Source: Paenibacillus silviterrae (GTDB taxonomy: Bacteria; Bacillota; Bacilli; Paenibacillales; NBRC-103111). From it: a stretch of 64,000 nucleotides of DNA. The stretch spans positions 1,550,001 through 1,614,000 of the forward strand of contig NZ_JASKUT010000002.1 of the NCBI RefSeq assembly GCF_030167925.1, given 5' to 3'. The notes beneath the pieces were generated by a model that had not been told where the DNA came from, did no database searches, and saw nothing but the letters and a program-made list of their open reading frames with translations. A program made the translations under genes and the position numbers. The stretch's first letter is position 1. Each line of letters starts with the position of its first letter. Below, piece after piece: positions 16,308 to 25,375 of this stretch.

Positions 16308-17729
16308 TTATTCATACAAGTAGGTACTGACCTTGTTCTGAACGACCTTGGCTACCTCTTCCGCCGATTTCTTTCCTTGGAAGTATGGAGCCGTTTCTTC
16401 CGTAACAATGGCAGTAATTTTCGGATCGCTTTCGGCGTATACCTTGACGTTGCCAATGACTTTCTCGATCGCTGCGAGGTCTTGGTCTGTGGCCGCTTGA
16501 ACCGTTGCGGACTTGCCGTTAATATTCATTCGCAGCCCTTTACCGGCACCCCCTTCTCCCGCACCCAGCGTTTTCAAGCCTTCGAGCTGCGCCTTCGCGC
16601 CATTTTTGTTAATGGCGAATCCATTCAATTCCCGGGCCGATTGCATTTCATCGGACAGCAGAAACTTTACGAATTCCCATGCTTCCTTCTTGTTCGCCGA
16701 TTTACTGTTGATGGAGATCGGCATGGAAGTAGTGAACATTGTTCCTCTTGTCTCATTCTCGGAAGGCAGATCGTAGTAGGCCGATTTTCCGTCAAAACTC
16801 ATTTTCGGCAGCATGTACATATCCATATAACCCAAGACGTTTGCTCTCGATTGAAAAACCACGTTGTTATTATCGGCGTCATCGGCAGCAATGATTTTGT
16901 CGTCATATAACGATTTCGCCAGCTTCAGCATTTGGATGAACTCAGGGGAATCCAGCTTTGCCTTCTTGCCGCCCATATCGACGAACTTGGTGAAGCTGCT
17001 GTTTAACATGAGTGCAATTAACTGTTCAGGCTGAATTCGGCTCAGCGGATACACATCCGGCTTTCCGTCGCTATTTTTGTCCGTTACCCATTGGCTGGCG
17101 GTTTTCTTGAAATCAGCCCATGTCCACTTGCTGTCGTCGACGGTTACACCGTTCAATACGGCTTCATTACCGATCCATGTATTCAAGCCTATCTTTACAG
17201 GGATCGTGTATAGGGATCCATTGTACTTCATTGCATCGAGGATTGCCGTATAGTAATTGTCCGTCCGGAAGGAAGCATCTTTGCCCATCAGCTCACTGAT
17301 GTTTTCCAGCAGCTTCTTATCCGCGTATTTTTTATAGGGCAGCTCGTTCATAACAATCAGATCCGATGCCTTGCCGCTCATCAGCTCGGCTCCCACGGTG
17401 GTGACGTATTTTTCGGTATTTTTCGGGTCCGGCCGGTTCATGACCATCATATTTTGCCCTTTCGCCCCCGTATCCGGAGCCGCAACATATTCCTTAATGT
17501 CGATCTTGATGTCCGGATGCTTCTCTTCAAACTTCTGCTTGGCGAGCTCAAGAAAACGGTCTGACGTCATAACGGACAGCGTGACGGTTTTGGTTCCCGG
17601 GGAAGAGGCCGGGCTGCCGCCGTCATTGCCTGCAGTGATTCCTGCACCGCCTCCCGAACAAGCGGACAGGACGAGCATGGATAGAGCGGAACAAGCGATT
17701 ACCGATGTTTTAGCTGACATTTTTCCCAT
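16308..17729 (-). CDS. Family 1 extracellular solute-binding lipoprotein
   Basis: A 473-residue lipoprotein. The lipobox LSAC gives lipid-modified Cys24, followed by a Gly/Ser-rich linker. The mature protein has the fold-1 sugar-binding pattern: LAKQKFEEKHPDIKIDI, a DLIVMNELPYKKYADKKLLENISEL segment, and KKEAWEFVKFLLSDEMQ near the C-terminus. It overlaps the MacB-like gene by 20 nt and uses an AAGGAGTG ribosome site. It would deliver substrate to the two permeases encoded upstream (20293-22072). The ligand is unknown; a sugar is the family norm, but the odd gene company leaves room for something else. Confidence 0.85.
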   Translation of the reverse strand: MGKMSAKTSVIACSALSMLVLSACSGGGAGITAGNDGGSPASSPGTKTVTLSVMTSDRFLELAKQKFEEKHPDIKIDIKEYVAAPDTGAKGQNMMVMNRPDPKNTEKYVTTVGAELMSGKASDLIVMNELPYKKYADKKLLENISELMGKDASFRTDNYYTAILDAMKYNGSLYTIPVKIGLNTWIGNEAVLNGVTVDDSKWTWADFKKTASQWVTDKNSDGKPDVYPLSRIQPEQLIALMLNSSFTKFVDMGGKKAKLDSPEFIQMLKLAKSLYDDKIIAADDADNNNVVFQSRANVLGYMDMYMLPKMSFDGKSAYYDLPSENETRGTMFTTSMPISINSKSANKKEAWEFVKFLLSDEMQSARELNGFAINKNGAKAQLEGLKTLGAGEGGAGKGLRMNINGKSATVQAATDQDLAAIEKVIGNVKVYAESDPKITAIVTEETAPYFQGKKSAEEVAKVVQNKVSTYLYE

Positions 17730-19107
17730 GTGAAGGTGTCACTCCTTTATTAAAATGAAGAATAGAAACGAGAAACAAGGCACTTGTAACCATATATTCC
17801 AGCGGTTCGATTCGGTAAGCCATCCCCGCCAAGCGTGCCGTACCAAATGACGCGACCGCTGATAACACCACATAAATACACAAGCGCTGCAGTTGGATGG
17901 ATAAGGCAATCCGCTCCAATGCCCAGAGCCGGAGGCCAAGCAGGAATAGGGGCAACCCGATCATAGCTCCCGCGATAAAAAGCTTCACCGTCAGCTGCCC
18001 CGCAGCATCCGCTATAAGTTCATGCGGGGGAGGGAGATACCCTATCTGCGATGCCTGCTCTTGCCACAAGCTGCGAAGTTTATCCATATAGAACGAAATG
18101 TCGATGATTTGCTCCGGAATCCACTCCGGGGGGACATCGAATCGAAATATAGTGAGCTTCCACACTCCCACGGCGCCCCCCGCCATAACGATCACTGCAA
18201 GTAAATGCCTCGTAATCCGGGAACGTTCGTTGCGAAGCGCATCAGTCCAGTTATCGGTGATAAGCCTGCTTCGCAGCAAATCGTAGATTACTCTGGTATG
18301 CCGAACGATGAAACGAGCAAGAAGGACCACCGTTATCCACATGCAGACAGTAAGCAGCAGAAATCTTAGCTGGGCAAACCGCGCAAACGTAAGCGTATCG
18401 TTAACGAAATGGAACTGGGCCGGATTACTGCCGATGGCTCTTAGGGCCTCGCTCGCCTTATTCTCCACACCGAAGGCGGCGTCCGATTTTACCGCCAGCT
18501 GAATAGTTTCGATTCGAGCGCCCGGATATACGTCGAACATTGTGGTGATGGGGATAAGCACATCCGGGACGCCGTCGTCGGACATCATCCGGAGCAAGGA
18601 GCCTTCGTCGTCGAATACGCCAATGACCGTAAAGGCGACGCCGAACAGCTCGATGGTTTTGCCTGCGACCGATGTGGAGTGAAACAAGCTATCGGCAACA
18701 CGAGCTCCTATGACGGCTACACGGCTATGTTCATCGACGGGCCTTTGCGTGATGGACGAACCGCTCACCATGGGGATGGCGGTAAAATCCCGAAAGCTTC
18801 CGCTCACCCCGAAGACGTCGGTATGGGCGGCATTGCTGCCGAAGAGTGCTGCGGTTTGTGTTCTGGCCGAATAGGCCGTAGGAAGCGGGCTCCACCTCTG
18901 GGCCAATCGCTCTGCGTCTTTCCAATGAAGTCCCGGCGTGCTCCCTGCTGCCTCGGAACGACCGGCATTCACTGTAATCTTCTGCTGGAGTAGGGGACCG
19001 TTCGCTTGCTCCCAGTCGTCCGCGACGGAACTTAAAAGTCCGATGCTCGCTAGCACCAGGAGAATCCCGGTAAACACCATCCATCCGGCTAGTCGGGAGC
19101 TCTGCAT
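17710..19107 (-). CDS. MacB-like (FtsX-fold) permease without ATPase partner
   Basis: A 465-residue membrane protein. One N-terminal helix (about 8-28) is followed by a large outside domain (about 30-225) with the MacB periplasmic-core pattern: FGVSGSFRDFTAIPMVSG, RVAVIGARVADSLF, IELFGVAFTVIGVFDDEG. At least five more hydrophobic segments follow. This departs from standard MacB, which has three helices after the core. Start ATG 19107 has GAGGAGG 9 nt upstream. It follows the HlyD-like gene, as macB follows macA, but no ATP-binding gene lies in the operon. It may borrow an ATPase, or act as a non-transport sensor or assembly protein. Confidence 0.7.
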   Translation of the reverse strand: MQSSRLAGWMVFTGILLVLASIGLLSSVADDWEQANGPLLQQKITVNAGRSEAAGSTPGLHWKDAERLAQRWSPLPTAYSARTQTAALFGSNAAHTDVFGVSGSFRDFTAIPMVSGSSITQRPVDEHSRVAVIGARVADSLFHSTSVAGKTIELFGVAFTVIGVFDDEGSLLRMMSDDGVPDVLIPITTMFDVYPGARIETIQLAVKSDAAFGVENKASEALRAIGSNPAQFHFVNDTLTFARFAQLRFLLLTVCMWITVVLLARFIVRHTRVIYDLLRSRLITDNWTDALRNERSRITRHLLAVIVMAGGAVGVWKLTIFRFDVPPEWIPEQIIDISFYMDKLRSLWQEQASQIGYLPPPHELIADAAGQLTVKLFIAGAMIGLPLFLLGLRLWALERIALSIQLQRLCIYVVLSAVASFGTARLAGMAYRIEPLEYMVTSALFLVSILHFNKGVTPSHGKNVS

Positions 19108-19132
19108 AGGTTTTTGCCTCCTCTCAGTCCCA

Positions 19133-20266
19133 TCATCTGCTGCGGTTCAGCACCCGGTCTCCTTCTGCAACAGGCTTGCTGCTGGAGACAACCACCTTAT
19201 CCAGCGGCGTGATGCCGTTATCGATGGAGGTTTTGCCGTCATCCGCGTCTCCTGTCTGAACCGAAGCCCGTTGTAGGACATATTCGCTGCCAAGCGGCCC
19301 TTTTTTCTCCTTAAGCACAAGGACATACGTCCCTTTATCATCTTCACGAACGGCTTCATTGGGCAGCAATGCTCGAAGCGTTGCCGATTTCTTGGTAATA
19401 GTAAACTCGCCGGCCTCCCCTCCGTTCAAGCGGTCATCCCGAAGCGTGAGCGTCATTTCCTTTTGCTCCTTGCGTGACGCAGCGGAAGCGCCGTCTACCG
19501 CATCGCGGATCTCGGTAATTTTAGCCTTAATCCGTGCATTATTTAATGCGGCAAAGAGAATCTCCGTCTCGTCCCCGACGGCAACATAGGGAGCCTTTGC
19601 GATATCAATCGTCGCTTTCAACTGCTGACCCTTGGACCAGTCGGCGATACGCAAGGCGGGTTTCCCGCTTGGAACGGCCGCACCCTTCACCGCATTCAGC
19701 TCGGTAACCACGCCGGCAACAGGGGCTCTTAGCTGCGAGGACTCGGTCAGCTGACGCTGCAGATTGGCGATTTGCCGCTCGAGAATCTGCATATCCAGTT
19801 GGATGCTTTCGATATCCCGGGATAAGCTTCGCGTTTGCTTCTCATCCCCGCTGCGGACGGAATCCTGGTAGTTCTCCTGCAGCTTCAATAGGCTGAGCCG
19901 CTTCTGCTCGTATCTGGCTTGGCTGTCCTTCAGCGTATCCTCCGTATCTCTTGTTTTAAAAACAACCAGCTCCTGTCCGGCCTCCACCTTGTCTCCGACT
20001 TTGACCCTGACGTCACTCACCGGCCAATTGGTCTCCGCATAGAGATCCGCCGTTTCCGCCGCCTCTACGATTCCCGAGCCTGTGACCACATGAGATAAAG
20101 GGCCGGCTGCCGCCTGTTCAACCGTTACCTCCGCAAGGGAAAGAGTGAGCAGCGTATTTGAGAAAAAAGTTAACGCAACCATGGTTAGGATAAGGGCTAG
20201 GATGGCCCGCCCTATTGCTTTTTTCCTGCTGCGTTCTTCGTCGCCTGCGGCCAGCCTTATGTCCAT
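19133..20266 (-). CDS. HlyD/MacA-like membrane-fusion adaptor
   Basis: A 377-residue protein. A short cytoplasmic start and one membrane helix (about 15-38) precede a split lipoyl-like domain (VKVGDKVEAGQELVVF). A coiled coil of about 70 residues follows, including ARYEQKRLSLLKLQENYQ and LERQIANLQRQLTE, then a beta-barrel region. ATG 20266 is chosen because AAAGGAGG precedes it by 11 nt; the reading frame extends upstream but overlaps the permease end without support. In Gram-positive cells these adaptors partner MacB-type permeases (as YknX does), matching the next gene. C-terminal GDRVLNRSR is the conserved end of the family. Confidence 0.83.
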   Translation of the reverse strand: MDIRLAAGDEERSRKKAIGRAILALILTMVALTFFSNTLLTLSLAEVTVEQAAAGPLSHVVTGSGIVEAAETADLYAETNWPVSDVRVKVGDKVEAGQELVVFKTRDTEDTLKDSQARYEQKRLSLLKLQENYQDSVRSGDEKQTRSLSRDIESIQLDMQILERQIANLQRQLTESSQLRAPVAGVVTELNAVKGAAVPSGKPALRIADWSKGQQLKATIDIAKAPYVAVGDETEILFAALNNARIKAKITEIRDAVDGASAASRKEQKEMTLTLRDDRLNGGEAGEFTITKKSATLRALLPNEAVREDDKGTYVLVLKEKKGPLGSEYVLQRASVQTGDADDGKTSIDNGITPLDKVVVSSSKPVAEGDRVLNRSR

Positions 20267-20292
20267 ATTTTCGTATACCTCCTTTATGTTTA

Positions 20293-21174
20293 TTAGCCCT
20301 TGATGCCGGAAAGCTGGATGCCTTCGACCAAATATTGCTCCGCATACCATGCCGTCAACAGAAGCGGCAGCATGTAAATCGCTGAGGCTGCGAATGCGAT
20401 CCCGCGTTCCCCTTCCCCTATCACGGTCAAATAGACGGAAAGCGGCTGTTTGACTGCATCCTTGAGAAAAATGAGCGGCTGCTCCACCATGTTCCAGCTG
20501 TCTATGAATACGAGAATGGAAAGGGCTGCAACCCCCGTTCCGCACATCGGCAGTACGATCCTCAAGAATATGTACAGGTGGCTCGCCCCGTCTACACGGG
20601 CCGCTTCAATATAGCTTCCGGGCACGAACATCATGAACTGCCGCAGCAGAAAGACGCCGAAAGCGCTGAATATGCCGGGAAAAATGATCGCTCCGTACGA
20701 GCCCAGCAGTCCAAGCTTATCCGCTATAATGAAGTTGGGCACAAGCGTCACTTGAAACGGCATCAGCATCGTTACTATGTACATGAAGAAGAGCGGCTCG
20801 CGAAATCGAAAGCGCAAGTGGGCGAACGCGTAGGCGGCAAGGGAAGCTACCGCGATTTGTCCTGCAATGATGGGTAGGGTAATCTTGACGGAATTCCAGA
20901 ACATGAACAGAAACTGCGGTTTGCCGATTAACACATCGTAATATTGCGATAACGTGACACGCTCCGGAATCCACTTCAGATTGACGAACTTGCTTTCGCC
21001 AGAAAGATCCCGTTGATTCTCCTCGGTTCCGGCAAGTACGCCATATATGGCCGTAATTTCGTCCTCCGTCATGAAGGAATTGGCAAACGTCAGCGCCATC
21101 GGGAACAAGAATATAGCCGTAAGCACCGCGAGAACCGCGACCAGAGTAAATTGCCCGATCCTTTTTAGCTTCAT
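20293..21174 (-). CDS. Sugar-type ABC permease (MalG family)
   Basis: A 293-residue permease with six predicted membrane helices and the EAA loop EAARVDGASHLYIFLRIVLPM that docks the ATPase. It ends in the typical QYLVEGIQLSGIKG. ATG 21174 is selected because GGAGG lies 5 nt before it. It pairs with the MalF-type permease just upstream and the binding lipoprotein at 16308-17729. No ATPase is encoded nearby; sugar importers of Bacillales commonly share a single MsmX/MsmK-type ATPase. Confidence 0.9.
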   Translation of the reverse strand: MKLKRIGQFTLVAVLAVLTAIFLFPMALTFANSFMTEDEITAIYGVLAGTEENQRDLSGESKFVNLKWIPERVTLSQYYDVLIGKPQFLFMFWNSVKITLPIIAGQIAVASLAAYAFAHLRFRFREPLFFMYIVTMLMPFQVTLVPNFIIADKLGLLGSYGAIIFPGIFSAFGVFLLRQFMMFVPGSYIEAARVDGASHLYIFLRIVLPMCGTGVAALSILVFIDSWNMVEQPLIFLKDAVKQPLSVYLTVIGEGERGIAFAASAIYMLPLLLTAWYAEQYLVEGIQLSGIKG

Positions 21175-21202
21175 TCGATCCTCCCCTGCTTCAAATCCTC
21201 CG

Positions 21203-22072
21203 CTAACCAAGCGACCTGCCGATTCGTCGCTCTGCCACAAAAAGAATCCAGACAAGCACCACAATCACCAGTGCCATCATAAATGCCGCTGACGTCAGCT
21301 TCTGATAGTCAAGCGAAGTAAACATGTTGTTCATGTAATGCTGAAGCATGTAGATGCTTGGATCGGGATATTCCCCTGCAATTAGGTAGGTTTCCCGGAA
21401 CACCTTGAACGAATTGATAATCGACATAATGAATACGAAAAACGCAGTCGGCGTCAAATAAACGAGTGTGATGGACCTCCACTGTCTGAATTTTCCTGCG
21501 CCGTCGATCGAAGCGGCCTCGTAGTAATCGGCGGGAATGTTCTGAAGTCCGGCGAGAAACAATACCATGTTGTAGCCGATGTTTTTCCAGAGATATACAA
21601 GGATTACCACGAACAGCGCGGTGCCGCTTTCCATCCAATCCTTCGATCCGAATCCCCATCGGGCTATCCACCCGTTCACCGCACCCTGCAAGTCAAACAA
21701 GGCATGCCAAACCAGCACAACGGAGGCAACCGGCACAACCAGCGGGCATAGGAATGAAAGCCGAAACGATTGCCGATAAGGCAGCTTAAGGTTAAGCAGC
21801 ATGGCCAGTCCCAGCGATAACAGCATGTTCAGCGGAACGCAAACCGCCGTGAACAAGAATGTGTTTGCCGCCGCCTGCAGAAAAACCGGATTGCCGAGCA
21901 GCTCGCGGTAATTCGCAACTCCGGCGAACCTGCCGTCAATGGGGCTGTCCATAAGCGAGTAGTAAAAGCCCATCCCGAAGGGAATCAGGAAAAACACGGC
22001 AAACCCCGCGAGGCTGGGCAGCAGAAACAAGAGCGCCGTCATTCCCTCTCTGAACGGAAAGCGTCTTAGCAC
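21203..22072 (-). CDS. Sugar-type ABC permease (MalF family)
   Basis: A 289-residue permease with six predicted helices and the EAA loop EAASIDGAGKFRQWRSITLVYLTP. The start is GTG 22072, with AAAGGAGG 10 nt upstream. It is the first gene of a six-gene minus-strand operon: two permeases, HlyD-like adaptor, MacB-like permease, solute-binding lipoprotein and large secreted protein. A dyad at 22114-22129 lies just upstream and could be its operator. Confidence 0.9.
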   Translation of the reverse strand: MLRRFPFREGMTALLFLLPSLAGFAVFFLIPFGMGFYYSLMDSPIDGRFAGVANYRELLGNPVFLQAAANTFLFTAVCVPLNMLLSLGLAMLLNLKLPYRQSFRLSFLCPLVVPVASVVLVWHALFDLQGAVNGWIARWGFGSKDWMESGTALFVVILVYLWKNIGYNMVLFLAGLQNIPADYYEAASIDGAGKFRQWRSITLVYLTPTAFFVFIMSIINSFKVFRETYLIAGEYPDPSIYMLQHYMNNMFTSLDYQKLTSAAFMMALVIVVLVWILFVAERRIGRSLG

Positions 22073-22113
22073 AAATCGATGACCTCCTTTCCTCTGAACT
22101 CATTTTCTCATGG

Positions 22114-22129
22114 GAAAATTAGAATTTTC
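22114..22129. promoter_or_regulatory. Inverted repeat upstream of the hybrid transporter operon
   Basis: GAAAATT and AATTTTC are separated by two bases, about 40 nt before the GTG start. The position suits an operator or a -10 region. No confident -35/-10 pair is visible here, so the function is a guess. Confidence 0.3.
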
Positions 22130-22200
22130 TTAGAAGGGAAAACCGCTCATCAAACCCGACATTTCAAGAGAGCCTAAGCTACAAAAAATGAGCAATCAAT

Positions 22201-22237
22201 AAAAAGGCCGATTTCTCTGTTATCAGAAAAATCGGCC
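22201..22237 (-). terminator. Rho-independent terminator of the dehydrogenase operon
   Basis: On the minus strand GGCCGATTT and AAATCGGCC form a 9-bp stem around a 14-nt loop, followed by TTTTTATTG. It lies about 105 nt past the dehydrogenase stop. The gap 22238-22342 shows nothing else recognisable. Confidence 0.85.
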
Positions 22238-22342
22238 CTCTTCTCGATTCAGCAGCGCCCGGTTTTTACCCGTTCTTCCAGAACTCGCTTTACCTCTGCA
22301 AAAAAGGCGTTCGGAAATGTTCCGATCGCCCCTGTTTTAGTA

Positions 22343-23356
22343 TTATAGCTCAACCATCGCCTTAATGACTTTGGACTCCGGCAGCAGCCAGCTGTCGAAG
22401 CAGCCGATCAATTCCTCGAAGGAGGAGCGATGAGTAATATAACGGTCGACATCGATATGGCCTGCTTCTATCGCTCGAATGACCTGAACGAAGTCCTCCG
22501 GTGTTGCGTTACGACTGCCCAACAAGGTCATTTCCCGCTTGTGGAACTCTGGGTCATGGAAGGCAATGTCGGATTTCACGAGGCCCACATAGACGAGCGT
22601 CCCCCCGTGCGCAACCAGCTGGAAGGAATCTTCCATCGACCTTGCATTCCCGGTCGCATCGAAGACTACGGTAGGAAGGTCTCCATCGGTAATTTCGGCA
22701 AGCCGTTCCTTCGGCTGCTGCAGGGCATTGAGCAGATGATCGACCTTCGCCCAGGATCGGCTGAAGGCGAGTCGTTCCTCATTGATATCCATGGCAATGA
22801 CCTGCGCGCCGGCTGCCTTGGCCAAGGCCATCACACCGAGCCCGATTGGGCCTCCGCCGATCACGAGCACCGTATCTCCGCGCCGCAGACCGGACCTGCG
22901 AACAGCATGGGCACCGATCGCAAGCGGCTCCAGCACGGCAGCCTGATCCAGCGTCATCCCTTCCGTCTTGATCAGATGTGTTACCGGAACGGAGATACGC
23001 TCTCTCATGCCCCCGTCCGTGTGAACACCGAGCACTTTCATCTCCACACAGCAGTTCGTTTTGCCTTTCCTGCAGGCGATGCAGCTTCCGCAATGCGTGT
23101 AAGGAATGATCGCTACCGGATCGCCTGCACGCAGACCGGCATCGTTGTCCCCGATTCGCTCGATCACGCCGGAGAGCTCGTGTCCCAGAACGCGAGGGTA
23201 GGAAAGAAAGGGCTGTCTGCCCTTGTACGCATGCATATCCGTGCCGCAGATCCCAACGCGGCGAATTCTCACAATAGCTTCTCCCTGGACAAAGTCCGGC
23301 TCGGTCATATCGATCATGGCCAGCTTATCCGGCTGTTCGCAAATGACGCCTTTCAT
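22343..23356 (-). CDS. Zinc-dependent medium-chain alcohol/polyol dehydrogenase
   Basis: A 337-residue dehydrogenase of the sorbitol/threonine dehydrogenase branch. The catalytic-zinc residues are in GICGTDMHAYKG and RVLGHELSGVIERIG, the structural-zinc cysteines in CGSCIACRKGKTNCC, and the NAD-binding loop is VIGGGPIGLGVMALAKAAGA. The ribosome site GGAGG is 8 nt from the ATG. It starts 14 nt after the aldo/keto reductase, so the two probably act in sequence on a sugar or its acid, oxidising first at the anomeric carbon and then a secondary alcohol. The exact substrate is not readable. Confidence 0.85.
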   Translation of the reverse strand: MKGVICEQPDKLAMIDMTEPDFVQGEAIVRIRRVGICGTDMHAYKGRQPFLSYPRVLGHELSGVIERIGDNDAGLRAGDPVAIIPYTHCGSCIACRKGKTNCCVEMKVLGVHTDGGMRERISVPVTHLIKTEGMTLDQAAVLEPLAIGAHAVRRSGLRRGDTVLVIGGGPIGLGVMALAKAAGAQVIAMDINEERLAFSRSWAKVDHLLNALQQPKERLAEITDGDLPTVVFDATGNARSMEDSFQLVAHGGTLVYVGLVKSDIAFHDPEFHKREMTLLGSRNATPEDFVQVIRAIEAGHIDVDRYITHRSSFEELIGCFDSWLLPESKVIKAMVEL

Positions 23357-23370
23357 CAGTCGTTCCTCCT

Positions 23371-24312
23371 TTAGAGCTTAATGGTTTCATTGTACTCCGG
23401 CTGACCGCTGGGCCAGGTTTTGTTGCGAATCGGCTCTAATATGGCAAGAACCTCCTCCAGCAATGCTTGATCCATCGGCTCATTGGCCCACTCGATATTT
23501 TTCGTGATATTCTCCGGGTTCGCTGTGCTGACCAGCGTAGTCGGGATCCGTTCGTCAGAGACGGAAAATTGTATCGCCAGCTTCGTCAGATCCGCCCCCT
23601 GCTCCGCGCAAAAAACAGCTGCCTGCTTGCAAACGGCCCGGATTTCCTCTCCGGCCGGATGCCAGTTCGGGACAGGGCGTGTACTCAGCAGACCCATGGA
23701 TAGTGGAGAAGCGTTGATCAGCCCTATGTTACGGCTCTCCAGCAGAGGGAGCAGCTCCAGCAAGCTCGTGTCATTTAAGGAATAATGACAATAGGAGAGG
23801 ATCGCATCCAGCTCCGTATAGCCGATCGCCTTCTCGAACAACGAGAGCGGGAGCCCCGATACGCCGTAATAGCGTATTTTACCGGCCTCCTTCAGATGCC
23901 GCAGCGCTGTGAACGCACCCTCTGCCTGTTCGAACGGCACAAATTCCAAATCATGCAGGAACAGGATATCAATACAATCCGTCCGGAGCCGGCGCAGGCT
24001 CTCCTCGACACTGTCCGTCAAGCGCTGCGCGGAAAAATCAAACACATCCGCCCCGTAACGCCCGGCCTTCGTCGTCAGAATGAAGCGGTCGCGCACAACC
24101 TGCGAGATGGCCTTGCCAAGCACAGTCTCCGCCTTGGTTAAGCCGTAATAGGGAGATACGTCCAGCAAATTGATGCCAAGGTCCAGCGCCGTATGGACCG
24201 TACGAATGCTTTCCCGCTCATCCGTATCCCGGAAGACGGAGCCAAGCGATGAGGCCCCAAAGCTTAGTGCGGACACCTCCAGCCCCGTTTTGCCCAGCTT
24301 GCGATAATTCAC
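23371..24312 (-). CDS. Aldo/keto reductase, sugar 1-dehydrogenase type
   Basis: A 313-residue aldo/keto reductase. The catalytic tetrad is visible: Asp and Tyr in LLDVSPYYGLTKAE, Lys in ILTTKAGRYG and His in DILFLHDLEFV. The closest group I can recall is that of L-fucose, D-arabinose and L-galactose dehydrogenases (YGLTKAETVLGKAI is typical). The start is GTG 24312, with AGGAAGG upstream. It leads a two-gene operon with the zinc dehydrogenase. A cre-like site at 24384-24397 suggests carbon catabolite control. Confidence 0.83.
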   Translation of the reverse strand: MNYRKLGKTGLEVSALSFGASSLGSVFRDTDERESIRTVHTALDLGINLLDVSPYYGLTKAETVLGKAISQVVRDRFILTTKAGRYGADVFDFSAQRLTDSVEESLRRLRTDCIDILFLHDLEFVPFEQAEGAFTALRHLKEAGKIRYYGVSGLPLSLFEKAIGYTELDAILSYCHYSLNDTSLLELLPLLESRNIGLINASPLSMGLLSTRPVPNWHPAGEEIRAVCKQAAVFCAEQGADLTKLAIQFSVSDERIPTTLVSTANPENITKNIEWANEPMDQALLEEVLAILEPIRNKTWPSGQPEYNETIKL

Positions 24313-24383
24313 GTTTGTTTCCTTCCTTCCTTAATAGCCTATGTGGGTAGCCATGCTCCTAGTTCCTAAAAGTTAATTGTTTA

Positions 24384-24397
24384 TGAAAGCGCTATTA
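24384..24397. promoter_or_regulatory. cre-like site before the aldo/keto reductase
   Basis: TGAAAGCGCTATTA matches the CcpA consensus TGWAARCGYTWNCW at all but one defined position. It lies about 72-85 bp upstream of the GTG start, in an AT-rich stretch (24398-24480) that probably contains the promoter, although no clear -35/-10 pair stands out. Confidence 0.45.
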
Positions 24398-24484
24398 CCT
24401 TATTTTATCAAGCATAAATCAGAGATATAATAGCTTATTTTTGCATAAATATACTGAATTTTGATATTTTGTAATCATGCTATG

Positions 24485-25375
24485 CTAAAACCCTTCCTGC
24501 CTCTGTTTCAGCTTCAGCTCCACTAAGAGAGCATGCAGCTGCTCCGTCGCCAGTCCATGCAGCACCAAGCGAAAACCGGCGCGAAGCGTCGTGAGCGGAA
24601 CCATCGGGTGCTTATTGTTGATCAGTGCGAGCCGCTCGTTATTGCCGACGATCTTGGAAGCAAGAATGCCGATCGTTTCGTCCAGCTGCAGCGAGTTGGT
24701 CGCCCGCCAAAAATCGTTATCCGTAAGAAACAGCTGATAGACCGGCGTGAAGCATTCGATGGCGGTGGTCAAATCCATAAAATTGGTCCAGCGCTTCGGC
24801 ATCGGCTCGATCGGGATCTGCGTTTCCGTAATGCCGTCAAAAGTCAGCTTCTCCTGCTTCGTCACCTCAATACCCTTCTCCAGAAGCTCGCGGTTCAGGT
24901 TGATCACGAAATTATATAGGTTCAGGTCATGGATAAGGAACAGGTCATCCTTCACCGGCTCCAAATTTGTCGGCTTTAGCGGATTAAGGGGCACCTCTAC
25001 CCCTGGCACGTTATCCCGAATAAACCGAAGCACCTCCGAGCCCAAATAAAAATGCCGCAAAATCATGTAGTTCGCCTCAGGACTGATGAACGTTTTCATG
25101 CCCCAATACAGCACCCGGTGTAAAGCCTTAGAGGAAGTAAATGCCGTTGGCACGACGATTTTGTACAGTTGAAAAAGAATGATCAGCAGGCGCGACAGAG
25201 GCCGAATCAGCGGAAGCAGGAACTGCCTCGATTTGCTGGAGCAATCCTTCAAATACGCGGCTTTAGCCTCCTTGTTGAAAGGAATGCTCTGATCCAAATA
25301 GACCGCGAGGAACGGGTTCGGGTCATTCTTGTCATGCGGCATCCCCTCAAAGGGATTCGTTACTTGCATTCTCAT
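24485..25375 (-). CDS. Unrecognised membrane-associated helical protein
   Basis: A 296-residue protein that I do not recognise. It looks mostly helical. A hydrophobic stretch at about 52-78 (from QFLLPLIRPL to FQLYKIVVPTAF) could lie in or on the membrane. Acidic and histidine residues sit within helices in a pattern that could bind metal: Glu100 and His108 in SPEANYMILRHF, His149-Asp150, Asp201, Glu207, Asp232-Glu233. A metal site is only a guess. Its ATG overlaps the stop of the ketosynthase-fusion gene by 4 nt, with GGAGGAG upstream. Such tight coupling argues for a shared pathway, perhaps acting on a lipid product. Confidence 0.55.
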   Translation of the reverse strand: MRMQVTNPFEGMPHDKNDPNPFLAVYLDQSIPFNKEAKAAYLKDCSSKSRQFLLPLIRPLSRLLIILFQLYKIVVPTAFTSSKALHRVLYWGMKTFISPEANYMILRHFYLGSEVLRFIRDNVPGVEVPLNPLKPTNLEPVKDDLFLIHDLNLYNFVINLNRELLEKGIEVTKQEKLTFDGITETQIPIEPMPKRWTNFMDLTTAIECFTPVYQLFLTDNDFWRATNSLQLDETIGILASKIVGNNERLALINNKHPMVPLTTLRAGFRLVLHGLATEQLHALLVELKLKQRQEGF

